Shown here piece after piece: positions 35,037 through 45,200 of a stretch of DNA of 64,000 nucleotides. A program made the translations under genes and the position numbers. Below the pieces are notes generated by a model. That model was not told where the DNA came from, searched no databases, and worked only from the letters and a program-made list of their open reading frames with translations. The number at the start of each line of letters is the position of its first letter. Position 1 is the stretch's first letter. The stretch comes from CAVSJO01 sp963728445 (GTDB taxonomy: Bacteria > Gemmatimonadota > Gemmatimonadetes > Longimicrobiales > RSA9), in the NCBI GenBank assembly GCA_963728445.1, contig CAVSJO010000006.1, forward strand, positions 1,302,001-1,366,000, in the 5' to 3' direction.

Positions 35037-35396
35037 TCAGCCGCTGCTCGGGACCACCAGCGTGATCTCGTCGCCGGGGTCGACCATGACCTCCTCCGAC
35101 ACGGAAGTCGACACCTGTCCGATCGGATCGGCCAGGAACTGGAGCGTCACGCCGGGAGTTACGACGGAGGCTGGAATCGTGAACGTCTCGGTCGTCAGCG
35201 CCGTCGCGGTACCGAGCCGCAGTCGCTGACCGCTCCGGACGACGTATACATTGACGTCCAGCGTGCGCTGGTTCTCGACCCGCAGGGTGGTGGCCGGCTG
35301 GCGGTTTTCCGGGGTCGTGCCCGCGCTCGCACAGGCGCCTGCGGCGAGGGTTGCCGCCAGCGCGATCGCGGGGAGCACGGCGACGTGACGTTTCAT
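35037..35396 (-). CDS. Small beta-rich lipoprotein
   Basis: 119 residues. The signal peptide ends in a lipobox-like AAGAC (Cys22). The mature part is a single beta-sandwich-like domain (TTLRVENQRTLDVNVYVVRS, then QRLRLGTA). Similar short lipoproteins are common in Gemmatimonadota, but no function is known. The ATG at 35396 follows GGGAGA. It is divergent from the DUF5916 gene. Confidence 0.72.
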   Translation of the reverse strand: MKRHVAVLPAIALAATLAAGACASAGTTPENRQPATTLRVENQRTLDVNVYVVRSGQRLRLGTATALTTETFTIPASVVTPGVTLQFLADPIGQVSTSVSEEVMVDPGDEITLVVPSSG

Positions 35397-35545
35397 GGGG
35401 TCTCCCGTGTCCGGAGTCCGTGTTCGTACCGTTCGCACGATCCGCACGTTCCGCGCCGGGGAGCCCCCGGTGACACGCTGGATTCGCAGACCACGTCGGC
35501 GCGAGCGCCGAGGATTACATTCGCAGAAACCCTGACCGCCGATCC

Positions 35546-37825
35546 ATGGTGCCGAACCGCCTGCCGCTCCTGAGGTCCGCCGCGCTCCTGTCCGCGGCCG
35601 TCATCGCCCTCCCGTCGGCGCTGGGAGCGCAGGAGCCGTCGAACGCCCCACGTGAAGCGGCCGCCGCCGCGCCCGTGTCCGCTGCCACGCCCATCGACGT
35701 CGAGACCGCGGCGCGGCCGACGCTGCGCGCCGCGAAGGTCGCCGGCATCGTCGTCGACGGGCGGCTGGACGACCCGGGCTGGGCGGCAGCGGCCGTCGCC
35801 GACCAGTTCTACCAGGCGCTGCCGGAGACGGGCATGCCGGCCACCGAACGGACCGTCGTGCGCGTGGTGTACGACGACGACGGCATCTACATCGGCGCGT
35901 TCTGCTACGACTCCCGGCCCTACGTCGTCAACAGCCTGGAGCAGGACTACGAGACCCACGACAGCGACGTCTTCGCCGTCACGCTGGACACGTACCTGGA
36001 CCGGCGGGACTCCTTCATGTGGCTGGTGAATCCGCTGGGCGCCGTCAAGGACGGGCAGACGTTCAACGACTCCCGGGACATCAACCTGGCCTGGGAGGGG
36101 GTCGTGCGCATCGAGACGGCGAAGGCCGACTCGGGATGGAGCGTCGAGATGCAGATCCCGTGGACCACGCTGCGTTTCCCCGCCCGGCCCGGCGAGCAGC
36201 AGTGGGGGCTGCAGTTCCTGCGGCGCATCCGCCGTCTGAACGAGGACGACTACTGGGCTCCTCTCGACCGCCGCGAGCACGTCCACAAGATGTCGCGCGC
36301 GGGTACCCTGACGGGGCTTCGGGATCTGAAACAGGGCCGCAACCTGTACCTGAAGCCGTACGTGAAGGCGGGGCAGTCCAGCGTCCCGGACGTCGTCCCC
36401 GAAGGGAGCCCCGTCCGTCCGGGCCTGCGGACCGACCGGTCCTTCGACGCCGGCTTCGACGTGAAGTGGGGGCTCACGCCGACCCTCACCCTGGACGGGA
36501 CCTATAACACGGACTTCTCGCAGACCGAGGTCGACCAGGAGCAGGTCAACCTCACCCGCTTCAGCCTGTTCTACCCGGAGCTGCGCGACTTCTTCATCGA
36601 GAACAGCGGCGTCTTCACGTTCGGCGACGTGAACGAGCGGGACTACCGCATGGGCTCCTCCCTGTCGGATTTCACCCTCTTCCATTCGCGGCGCATCGGC
36701 CTGTCGGACGGACAGCCGGTCCCTATCGTCGGCGGAGGTCGGCTCACGGGCACGGCCGGGCCGCTCCAGGTCGGCTTCCTCGAGATGCAGACGGAGCGGG
36801 CCGCGGACGCGCCGCCGGAGAACTTCCTCGTCGCACGTCTGAAGCGGAACGTGCTGGGCAACTCGGACGTCGGCGTCATGTTCACGAACCGCGCGGCGAC
36901 GGCGGACGGGGGACCCTCCAGCCGGAGCTACGGCGCCGACGCCAACATCCGGTTCCTTTCGAACGGGATCGTGAACGCGTACGTCGCGGCCACGGACGGG
37001 CCGCAGGCCGATACCGCCAACCTGGCGGGGCGCCTCTCCGTCGCCTGGCGCGACCGGTTCTGGGACGTGTCCGGCTTCGCAAAGCAGATCGGGGCCGGCT
37101 TCCAGCCGACCCTGGGCTTCGTGCGCCGGACCGGCGTGCACGAGTACTACGGCACGGCGGGCGTCCACCCGCGGGTGGAGCTCGGCCTCCTGTACGAGCT
37201 CAACCCCTACCTGTCGCTGGACCGCATCGCGGGCACGGACGGCTCGCTGCAGACGCGCGAGCTGACCGCCGGCCTCGACGTCGCCCTCATCACGGGCGGC
37301 AGCGTGAAGCTTAAGGGCGTGGACCATTTCGAGCGGCTGGACGCGCCGTTCACGATCGCGGATTCCGTGACGCTTCCCGTCGGCGACTACTCCTTCCGGG
37401 ACGCCACGGCGACGTATTCACCCAGCGGCGCCCGCGCCCTGTCCGGCCGCTTCAGCCTCTCCTACGGCGACTTCTACGACGGCACGAAGACGACGTTCGG
37501 CTTCGGCGCGCTGTGGCGGGCGAGCCCGCAGCTCTCCATGGACTTCACAGTAGACCACAATGCAGTGCGGCTGCGGGAGGGACGCTTCGACGCCGACGCC
37601 GCAGGCGCCAAGCTCGTCTACGCCTTCTCGCGCAAGCTCTTCACGAGCGCGTTCGTCCAGTACAACGGCACGCTGGACCAGCTCGTCACCAACCTGCGCC
37701 TCGACCTCATCCACGCCCCGCTGAGCGACCTGTTCGTGGTGCTGGTGGAGCGACGGGATCTGGGAGAGAGTCGGGTGCTGGAGAGGACGCTGGCGGTGAA
37801 GGTGACGAAGCTGGTGGGCTTCTAG
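35546..37825 (+). CDS. DUF5916 outer-membrane protein with CBM9-like domain
   Basis: 759 residues. The signal peptide ends in LGAQ (about residue 29). Residues 60-245 form a carbohydrate-binding family 9-like domain (VDGRLDDPGWAAAAVADQF; WSVEMQIPWTTLRF), and the rest is the DUF5916 beta-barrel-like region with the characteristic FYPELRDFFIENSGVF. The protein probably lies in the outer membrane and may bind glycans or peptides. Its TAG stop is followed immediately by a half-copy and then a full copy of the multi-hairpin repeat. Confidence 0.88.
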   Translation: MVPNRLPLLRSAALLSAAVIALPSALGAQEPSNAPREAAAAAPVSAATPIDVETAARPTLRAAKVAGIVVDGRLDDPGWAAAAVADQFYQALPETGMPATERTVVRVVYDDDGIYIGAFCYDSRPYVVNSLEQDYETHDSDVFAVTLDTYLDRRDSFMWLVNPLGAVKDGQTFNDSRDINLAWEGVVRIETAKADSGWSVEMQIPWTTLRFPARPGEQQWGLQFLRRIRRLNEDDYWAPLDRREHVHKMSRAGTLTGLRDLKQGRNLYLKPYVKAGQSSVPDVVPEGSPVRPGLRTDRSFDAGFDVKWGLTPTLTLDGTYNTDFSQTEVDQEQVNLTRFSLFYPELRDFFIENSGVFTFGDVNERDYRMGSSLSDFTLFHSRRIGLSDGQPVPIVGGGRLTGTAGPLQVGFLEMQTERAADAPPENFLVARLKRNVLGNSDVGVMFTNRAATADGGPSSRSYGADANIRFLSNGIVNAYVAATDGPQADTANLAGRLSVAWRDRFWDVSGFAKQIGAGFQPTLGFVRRTGVHEYYGTAGVHPRVELGLLYELNPYLSLDRIAGTDGSLQTRELTAGLDVALITGGSVKLKGVDHFERLDAPFTIADSVTLPVGDYSFRDATATYSPSGARALSGRFSLSYGDFYDGTKTTFGFGALWRASPQLSMDFTVDHNAVRLREGRFDADAAGAKLVYAFSRKLFTSAFVQYNGTLDQLVTNLRLDLIHAPLSDLFVVLVERRDLGESRVLERTLAVKVTKLVGF

Positions 37826-37844
37826 GGCCGCGGGCGCGACCATT

Positions 37845-38025
37845 GGGGCCGCGGGCGCTACGCGCCCGCGGGGCACCGGCGGCGGGGCCGCCGGGGCACG
37901 GCGCCCATGGCGCCGGGCACCGCCCTTCGGGCGGGGCACCGCCTGCGGCGGGGGTTCCGCCCTGCGGGCGGGGACACTGCACGCTCGCTTCGCTTCGCGG
38001 GGGTTCCGCCCTGCGGGCGGGGGGG
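37845..38025. repeat. Multi-hairpin repeat, copy A
   Basis: About 181 bp made of successive short perfect hairpins with 3-nt loops: 10-bp stem at 37849-37871, 8-bp at 37876-37894, 7-bp at 37899-37915, 6-bp at 37920-37934, 5-bp at 37939-37951, 6-bp at 37957-37971 and 6-bp at 38006-38020. They are separated by GGGCAC- or GGGTT-like spacers. A partial start (GGGCCGCGGGCGC) precedes it at 37826. It lies between the DUF5916 stop and the esterase start. Confidence 0.88.
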
Positions 38026-38038
38026 CTGGGAGAGGATC

Positions 38039-39829
38039 ATGAGAGGGCGACGGCTTTTTGTTGCGGGGCTGCTGCTGGTTGCGGGCGCTTCGGGGGCGTC
38101 ACGGGTGTCGGGGCAGGGGACCCGGTTCGAGGTGAGCTATCCCGCGGCGCGGTCGGCGGGGCCGCTGGACGGGCGGCTGCTGCTCCTCCTTTCGACCGAC
38201 GCGTCGGCGGAGCCGCGCTTCCAGGTCTCGGACGACGCGAGCAGTCAGCTCGTGTTCGGAATGGACGTGGAAGGATGGCGACCGGGGCAGACGATCGTCT
38301 TCCCGGACACCGCCGTCGGCTCCCCGCTGGAGACGCTCGCCTCGCTTCCGACGGGCACGTACCGCATGCAGGTTCTGCTCAATCGCTACGAGACGTTCCG
38401 GCTGAAGGACGGGCGGGTGCTGAAGCTGCCGCCGGACCGTGGCGAGGGGCAGCAGTGGAACCGGAAGCCGGGCAACCTCTACAGCCCCGTGGCCGTCGTG
38501 CGGGTCCGGGGCGGGTCGGCGGCGGGTGAAGGCGGCAACGCCGGCACCGGCGGCACCGACGTCGACCGCGGCGGCGACGTCGCCAGCGCCAGTCTGACGG
38601 AGGAGATCCAGCCCATCCCGGACGCACCGGAGACGGAGTGGATCAAGCACGTGCGCGTCCGCTCGAAGCTGCTCTCCGACTTCTGGGGGCGGGACATGTA
38701 CCTGGGCGCGTGGGTGCTGCTGCCGAAGGGCTTCGCCGAACACCCGGACGCGCGCTACCCCATTGCCGTGTTCCACGGCCACTTCCCGCACGAGTTCGAC
38801 GGCTGGCGTGCCACGCCGCCGGACATGACCACGCCGTGCGTCTACAGCGAGCGCTTCCGCCTGGACTGCTACAATCACGTTCAGGACAGCATGGCATACG
38901 AGCTCTTCAAGGACTGGAACGCGCCGGATTTCCCGCGCATGCTGGTCGTCCAGATCCAGCACGCGAACCCGTACTACGATGACTCCTACGCCGTGAACTC
39001 GGCCAACCTCGGCCCCTACGGCGACGCCATCAACCGCGAGCTGATCCCCGAGATCGAGCGCCGTTTCCGCGGCCTCGGCACCGGCTGGTCCCGATTCCTC
39101 TACGGCGGCTCGACGGGCGGCTGGGAGGCGCTGGCCGTTCAGCTCTTCTATCCCGACGACTACAACGGCACGTGGGCGGCGTGCCCCGACCCCATCGACT
39201 TCCGCGCGTTCACCGTCGTCGACCTGTACGCGGACACGAACGCCTACCATCTGGACAGCACCTGGCGTAGCACGCCCCGGCCCGGGCGCCGCGACTGGCT
39301 CGGACACGTGCTTACCACGCTGAAGGAGACCAACCAGCTCGAGCTGGCCCTCGGCACCCGCACCCGCTCAGGGCAGCAGTGGGACATCTGGGAGGCCGTC
39401 TTCTCGCCCGTCGGTCCCGACGGCTATCCCGCCCGCATCTGGGACAAGAAGACCGGACACATCGATCCGGATGTGGCGAACTACTGGAGGGAACACTACG
39501 ACCTCGGCCACATGCTCGAGACGCAGTGGGCGACGCTGGGCCCGAAGCTCGCCGGCACGATCCACATCTACGCCGGCGACATGGACAACTACTACCTGAA
39601 CGACGCCGTGTACATGGTCCAGGACGTCCTCGAGAACACCCGGGGCCCGGGCTACGGCGGGGAAGTGGACTACGGGGATCGGGCCGAGCACTGCTGGAAC
39701 GGCGATCACACCCGCCCGAACGCCCTCAGCCGCCTGCGCTACATCCAGATGTTCGCGCCCCGCATCGTCGAGCGCATCCGGGCGACGGCGCCGCCGGGCG
39801 CCGATACGACGAGCTGGAGATACCGATAG
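38039..39829 (+). CDS. Secreted alpha/beta-hydrolase-like esterase
   Basis: 596 residues. The signal peptide (about 1-26, ending VSGQ) is followed by a beta-rich N-terminal domain (about 30-210), then a feruloyl-esterase/EstD-like hydrolase. The nucleophile elbow GGSTGGWEA supplies the likely catalytic Ser, and HCWNGDHT near the C-terminus could supply the His. GAGAGGATC precedes the ATG. The gene sits exactly between two direct copies of the multi-hairpin repeat, and copy B begins at its own stop codon. The substrate is unknown. Confidence 0.8.
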   Translation: MRGRRLFVAGLLLVAGASGASRVSGQGTRFEVSYPAARSAGPLDGRLLLLLSTDASAEPRFQVSDDASSQLVFGMDVEGWRPGQTIVFPDTAVGSPLETLASLPTGTYRMQVLLNRYETFRLKDGRVLKLPPDRGEGQQWNRKPGNLYSPVAVVRVRGGSAAGEGGNAGTGGTDVDRGGDVASASLTEEIQPIPDAPETEWIKHVRVRSKLLSDFWGRDMYLGAWVLLPKGFAEHPDARYPIAVFHGHFPHEFDGWRATPPDMTTPCVYSERFRLDCYNHVQDSMAYELFKDWNAPDFPRMLVVQIQHANPYYDDSYAVNSANLGPYGDAINRELIPEIERRFRGLGTGWSRFLYGGSTGGWEALAVQLFYPDDYNGTWAACPDPIDFRAFTVVDLYADTNAYHLDSTWRSTPRPGRRDWLGHVLTTLKETNQLELALGTRTRSGQQWDIWEAVFSPVGPDGYPARIWDKKTGHIDPDVANYWREHYDLGHMLETQWATLGPKLAGTIHIYAGDMDNYYLNDAVYMVQDVLENTRGPGYGGEVDYGDRAEHCWNGDHTRPNALSRLRYIQMFAPRIVERIRATAPPGADTTSWRYR

Positions 39830-40006
39830 GGGCCGCGGGCGCAACGCGCCCGCGGGGCACCGGCGGCAGGGCCGCCGGGGCACGGCGCCTCCGGCGCCGG
39901 GCACCGCCCTTCGGGCGGGGCACCGCCTGCGGCGGGGGTTCCGCCCTGCGGGCGGGGACACTAAACGCTCGCTTCGCTTCGCGGGTTCCGCCCTTCGGGC
40001 GGGGGG
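39829..40006. repeat. Multi-hairpin repeat, copy B
   Basis: A 178-bp direct repeat of copy A (37845-38025). All seven perfect stems are identical. Differences fall in the 3-nt loops (TAC to AAC, GGG to AGG, CAT to TCC, TGC to TTC) or in the spacer (TGC to TAA, and a 2-bp deletion). Its first G is the last base of the esterase TAG. Confidence 0.88.
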
Positions 40007-40007
40007 A

Positions 40008-40190
40008 TCAGCGGGGTGGGGCGGACCGTGCGCGTAGCGCGGCGCGGAGGCCGATGGCCGAGGCGGCGATGATGAGCAGGAAGCCGATCAGGATCCCGCC
40101 CGGCGCGTCGTCGTAGTTCGCATAGACGGCAAAGGCTCCGCCCCCGCCCCAGCCCCCGCCCCAGCCCCAGCCCCAGCCCGAACCCTCAGC
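40008..40190 (-). pseudogene. N-terminally broken small membrane protein
   Basis: On the minus strand the frame reads a Gly-Trp repeat, then GAFAVYANYDDAPGG and a hydrophobic helix ILIGFLLIIAASAIGL with a basic tail ending in SAPPR. It is a plausible small membrane protein but has no ATG, GTG or TTG start. Upstream it runs into a TAG (40191-40193) inside the hexanucleotide tract, where one repeat unit changed GAG to TAG. It looks like a remnant whose start was lost to the repeat. Confidence 0.4.
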
Positions 40191-40225
40191 CTAAGCCTCA
40201 GCCTCAGCCTCAGCCTCAGCCTCAG
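40184..40225. repeat. GCCTCA hexanucleotide tract at the ggt stop codon
   Basis: About six units of CTCAGC (TGAGGC on the minus strand), one of them mutated (CTAAGC). The ggt TGA stop codon is part of the tract. The same hexamer, in the opposite orientation, occurs inside carB at about 31758-31785. Confidence 0.8.
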
Positions 40226-42102
40226 TACCCTCTCGGCTGCCCGTCATGTCGCGGGTCCGAGACGGCCACCCAGTGGTCTCCCTCTCTTGCCACCAGGTAC
40301 AGCCGGGCGTAGCCGAACGATTCGGGCACGGGGCGCCAGCCCATGGCGCGGATGCCGGCCAGGAGGTCGGGGGTGAAGCCGTGCTCGAGCTGCACCTCGG
40401 GGCGGCGGTCGTCGGGATAGATGCGCGGCATCCGCACGGCCTCCAGCGGGTCCATCCCGTAGTCCAGGATGTAGACCATGACCTGGGCGATCTCGGTGGG
40501 GATCCGGCCGCCCCCCGGCGCTCCGATGACGAGCTTCACGTCGTCGTGGTCGAGGACGATCGTCGGAGAGATCGTGGAATTGCGGGTCCGCCACGTGGTC
40601 GTGGCCGGCATGGCACCCACGGAGTCGCGCCAGAGGTAGCCCGAGTCGTTGAGGAAGAAGCCTTTTACCCAGGCGCCGGACCCGAACACGTCGCTGTTGG
40701 TCTGCGTGAGGGCGACGGCGTTGCCGTCGGCGTCGACGATGGACATGTGCGTCGTCTCGCCTGCGTGCGGCGGCTTCGGATCCTGCACGTCGTCGGAATC
40801 CGCGCCCCCCTGACGTGACCCGCCCTGCGCCGCATACGGATCAAGGGCCCGGCAATCGGCCGGCACGTCCGCCCGGACCGAATCCGCCGCGCCCCTCTCG
40901 ATGCGGGCCGGGACATTCCCGCTCGCAACGAGGCCGCGCCGCCGCTCGGCGTAGGCGCCGGAGGCGATGGTGGCGGCGGGCACGGCGGCCCACCGGGGGT
41001 CGTCGTTCCACTGGGCGTCGGCCTGGCCGACGCGGAGGGCGGAGGCGAGGGCGTCGAAGGCCTTCGGCGACTGCGTAGGCAGCCCAAGGGCCGACAGCCG
41101 GATAGGCTCGAGCAGCTCCAGCGTCTCCAGCACCTGCATGCCCGTCTGCGGAGGCGGCGCCGACAGGACCGTCAGGCCCCGGTAGTCCGTGCACAGCGGG
41201 CGCTTCCACTGCGGCCGGTAGTCCTTCAGGTCCTGAAGCGTCGCGGGGTGACCGTTGGCGTTCAGCTCGTCGACGATGGCCTGGGCGACGGGCCCGGCAT
41301 AGAAGGCGGCGGCGCCCTCGTCGGCGACGCGTCGGAGCGTCGCGGCGAGCGTCGGGTTTCGGTATGTCGCCCCGGGTGCGAGGGGGTGGCCCTCCGGCCA
41401 CCACTGGGCGGTCGCCTCCGGAAACCGGTGCAGCTTGGCGGAGTCGGCGGCGACGAAGCCCGCCAGGATCTGGCCCAGCGGGAAGCCGTTCTCCGCCAGC
41501 CGGATCGCCGGCGCCATGACCTGCGCGCGCGTCAGACGGCCGAATCGCTCGTGGGCCGCGAGCAGCCCGGCGACGTCCCCGGGGATCCCGACGACGCGGA
41601 GGTCCGTGTCGCCGGTGCGCGGCCCCGTCGCCGTCTTCATGCGCGCGGCGTTCTGCGCCGCGTAGAAGTCGATGTAGTAGGGCCGGCCCTCCTTCTCCAT
41701 CCAGATCGTCATCGCCCCGCTGCCGCCGAGCCCCGACATCTGCGGCTCGACAACGCCGATGGCGAACGCCGTGGCCACGGCGGCGTCGACGGCGTTCCCG
41801 CCCTCCTTCAGGATCTCGACGCCGGCCTCGGAGGCCAGGGCGTTGGCGGACGCGACGGCGCCGTGGGCCGCCTCGATCCGGCTCTGCTCGGCGGATGGAT
41901 AGGCGCGAGCCGCCGGTTCCGCCGCGGCGCCGGGCCGGGCCGTCGCCCGCGCCCCCGTCCGGGCCGGGGCTCCCCCCGGCGCCGCGGAGCCCGAGGGCCT
42001 CCCCTCCGCTGCCGGCGTCGCCGGCGCGTGGGCGCAGGCCCCGACGAGGAAGGCCGAGAGCAGAACGGTGAGGGGGAAGGCGACGTCGCGACGAGCGTGC
42101 AT
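40222..42102 (-). CDS. ggt: Gamma-glutamyltransferase
   Basis: 626-residue lipoprotein-type GGT. The leader has LVGACAHA (lipobox), then a Pro/Ala-rich linker (about 25-70) and the Ntn-hydrolase precursor. It hydrolyses or transfers gamma-glutamyl groups of glutathione after self-cleavage at the Thr in GETTHMSIVDADGNAV. Conserved NAVDAAVATAFAIGVVEPQM and GAPGGGRIPTEI are present. ATG 42102 was preferred to one six bases earlier because AAGGAA is better spaced. The stop codon lies in a hexanucleotide tract. It is divergent from the kinase/M23/aminotransferase fusion. Confidence 0.95.
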   Translation of the reverse strand: MHARRDVAFPLTVLLSAFLVGACAHAPATPAAEGRPSGSAAPGGAPARTGARATARPGAAAEPAARAYPSAEQSRIEAAHGAVASANALASEAGVEILKEGGNAVDAAVATAFAIGVVEPQMSGLGGSGAMTIWMEKEGRPYYIDFYAAQNAARMKTATGPRTGDTDLRVVGIPGDVAGLLAAHERFGRLTRAQVMAPAIRLAENGFPLGQILAGFVAADSAKLHRFPEATAQWWPEGHPLAPGATYRNPTLAATLRRVADEGAAAFYAGPVAQAIVDELNANGHPATLQDLKDYRPQWKRPLCTDYRGLTVLSAPPPQTGMQVLETLELLEPIRLSALGLPTQSPKAFDALASALRVGQADAQWNDDPRWAAVPAATIASGAYAERRRGLVASGNVPARIERGAADSVRADVPADCRALDPYAAQGGSRQGGADSDDVQDPKPPHAGETTHMSIVDADGNAVALTQTNSDVFGSGAWVKGFFLNDSGYLWRDSVGAMPATTTWRTRNSTISPTIVLDHDDVKLVIGAPGGGRIPTEIAQVMVYILDYGMDPLEAVRMPRIYPDDRRPEVQLEHGFTPDLLAGIRAMGWRPVPESFGYARLYLVAREGDHWVAVSDPRHDGQPRGY

Positions 42103-42211
42103 GGGCATTTCCTTCTTGTCGGCGGGATCGGGTTCCGCGAACTTGGGAGCGCCCGACCGCCGTCGCAAGAAGGGGCGCGCCGGCGGCCGTCGCTCCCCCG
42201 TGCCAAGGCCC

Positions 42212-45200
42212 ATGGACCCTCTCTCCGACCGCGCCGTCGAGCTCGCCCTGGAGCACTGGGGGATCCGCGCGGTAGTGGCGGCGCCGCTGCCCGGCGAGCG
42301 GGACCGGAACGTTCGCCTCGGCACGGCGGATGGCCAGTCGTACGTCCTCAAGATCGCCGCCGCGGACGAGACTCCGGACGTCCTCGATCTGCAGCACACC
42401 GCTCTCGCCCGCCTCGCCGCGCAGGACCTGCCGTACCGCTTTCCCCGGCCGCTGCCCACGGCCGACGGCTCGACCGTCGTGGCCGTGCCGGAGTCGGCGC
42501 TTGGCGCCGCACTCGTCGGCAGGGAGGACGCGATCATGGCCGCGCTGTTCTCCCCGGCCCGGAGCGCGACGGAGCGCGAAGGAGGCGGCGGAGGAGAGGG
42601 CGAAGGAGCCGGCGGCGCCGGAGCAGACGGGGCTGCCGTGCGCCTGGTGCGGGTGCTCGAGTGGGTGCCGGGCCGTCCCCTGTCGAAGACCCGGCCCACC
42701 ACGCCGGCGCTGCTCCAGGACGTCGGGGCCATGCTCGCCTCCGTCGATCGGGCCCTCGCCGGGCTCACCCATCCCGCCGTCGACCGGGAGCTGTACTGGA
42801 ACCTGACGGGCGGGCGGGCGCTGGTTGAGCGGAGGATCGAGGAGGTGGGCGACGTCGCCCATCGCGCCCTCGTCGCACGCCACCTCCGCCACTTCGACGA
42901 GCACGCCGGGCCGCGCCTGGCGGAGCTGCGGACCGGGCCGATCCACGGCGACGCCAACGACTGGAACGTGCTGGTGGGCGGGCCGGCCGATCGATTCGAG
43001 CCGCGAACCGCCACGGGACTGGTGGACTTCGGCGACATGGTCACGGGCTGGCTCGTCGGTGAAGCGGCGATCGCGGGGGCGTACGCGATGCTCGGCCGCG
43101 CGCATCCGATCGAGGCGCTGGGCGCCGTTGCGCGGGGGTACCACGCCGTGCTGCCGCTGCGGGAGGCCGAGGTCGACCTGCTGTATCCACTGGCGGTGCT
43201 CCGCCTGTGCATGAGCGTCGTGCTGGCCGCGAAGCAGCGGCGGGAGCGGCCGGACAACGAGTACCTGTCGGTGACGGAGGCTCCCGCGTGGGCCGCCCTC
43301 GAGACGCTCAACGCGGTGCACCCGCGCCTGGCGGCATATACACTTCGCGACGCGTGCGGGCTGGAGCCGTGCCCCGCGGGCGGGAGGGTCTCGACCTGGC
43401 TGCGGGAGAACGGCGGCGGGAGCGCTCCGGTCCTCGATCCCGATCCCCGCACCGCAGCGAGCGTGGTCATCGACCTGTCCGTGGACGCCGAGGGGCTGGA
43501 GCGACTGCGCGGCCGGGACGACGACGCCGCGGCGTGGACGCGCGTAATCGGCGACCGAATGCGCGACGCGGGTGCCTCCATCGCCGTCGGCCGCTGGAAC
43601 GAGGCCCGGCGCTGGTACGCATCCTACCTCTTCCGGGTCGAGACGGACGAGGGGCCCGACTGGCGAACGGTCCACGTCGGCATCGACCTGTTCGCCCCCG
43701 CCGGAACCGTCGTGCGTGCGCCCCTCGACGGGAGCGTGGCGGCAGTGCGGGACAACGCCGGCCACCTCGACTACGGTCCGACGCTCGTCCTTCGCCACGA
43801 GCCCGGCGGAGGCGACGTCGTCTTCCACACGCTCTACGGCCACCTCGCGCCCGAGGTGCTCACGAGCCTCACGCCGGGGCAGGAGGTGCGAGCGGGGCAG
43901 GCCGTCGCCGCAGTCGGAGCACCCCCCGGCAACGGCGGGTGGGCGCCCCACCTGCACTTCCAGGTCATCGCCGACCTGCTCGACCGCGACGGGGACTTCC
44001 CCGGGGTAGCCCGTCCTTCGGAGCGGGCGCTCTGGTGCTCCATCTGCCCCGACCCGAACCTGCTGCTCCGCATTCCCCATGTGGAGCCCGCCCGCGAGCC
44101 GGACGACGCCGCGCTGGCAGAGCGGCGGAAGGCCAGCCTCGGACCCTCCCTCTCGCTCTCCTACCACCGCCCTATACACGTGGTGCGGGGGAGTATGCAG
44201 CACCTCTACGACGCGGACGGACGCGCCTATCTCGACTGCGTCAACAACGTGGCGCACGTCGGTCACTCGCATCCGCGGGTCGTCGAGGCGATGGCGCGGC
44301 AGGCGGCCGTTCTGAACACGAACACGCGCTACCTCCACGGGAAGATCCTCGAATACGCAGAGCGCCTGACCGCCCTCCTGCCCGAGCCCCTCTCCGTCGT
44401 GTACCTGGTCTGCTCCGGCAGCGAGGCGAACGAGCTGGCGCTGCGCATCGCTCGGGCGCACACGCGGCGGCGCGACGTGGTAGTGCTGGGTGGCGCGTAC
44501 CACGGCAACACCTCCTCCCTCGTGGAGATGAGTCCGTACAAGTTCGAGGGCCCGGGCGGATTTCCGCGCCCCGCCCACGTCCACGTGGCCGCGATGCCGG
44601 ACCCGTATCGGGGCGTGTTCCGGGGCGACGGCGCCGGCTCCCGGTACGCCGCCGACGTCGGCCGCGCCCTCGCCGAGGCCGCGGCGGGGGACCCCGGCGA
44701 GGCGGGCGTCCGGGCCGGCGCGGCGGCGTTCTTCCACGAGTCGCTGCTGAGCTGCGGAGGTCAGGTCCCCCTGCCGCGGGGATACCTGCGCGACGCCTAC
44801 GCCCGCGTCCGGGACGCCGGCGGCGTGTGCGTTGCCGACGAGGTGCAGGTCGGGTTCGGCCGCGTGGGGGACGCGTTCTGGGGTTTCGAGCTGCAGGAGG
44901 TAGTGCCGGACGTCGTGACGCTGGGAAAGCCCATCGGCAACGGACATCCCCTGGGGGCGGTCGTCACCACGCCCGCGCTCGCCGCTTCCTTCGCGAACGG
45001 CATGGAGTACTTCAACACGTTCGGCGGCAACCCCGTCTCGTGCGCCGCCGGACTCGCCGTCCTCGACGTCATCGCAGACGAGGACCTCCAGCAGCACGCC
45101 CGCGCGACGGGTGCGCACCTGAGCACCGGCCTGCGGGAGCTCATGCGGCGCCACGTCATCATCGGGGACGTCCGCGGCCCCGGCCTCTTCGTGGGCGTCG

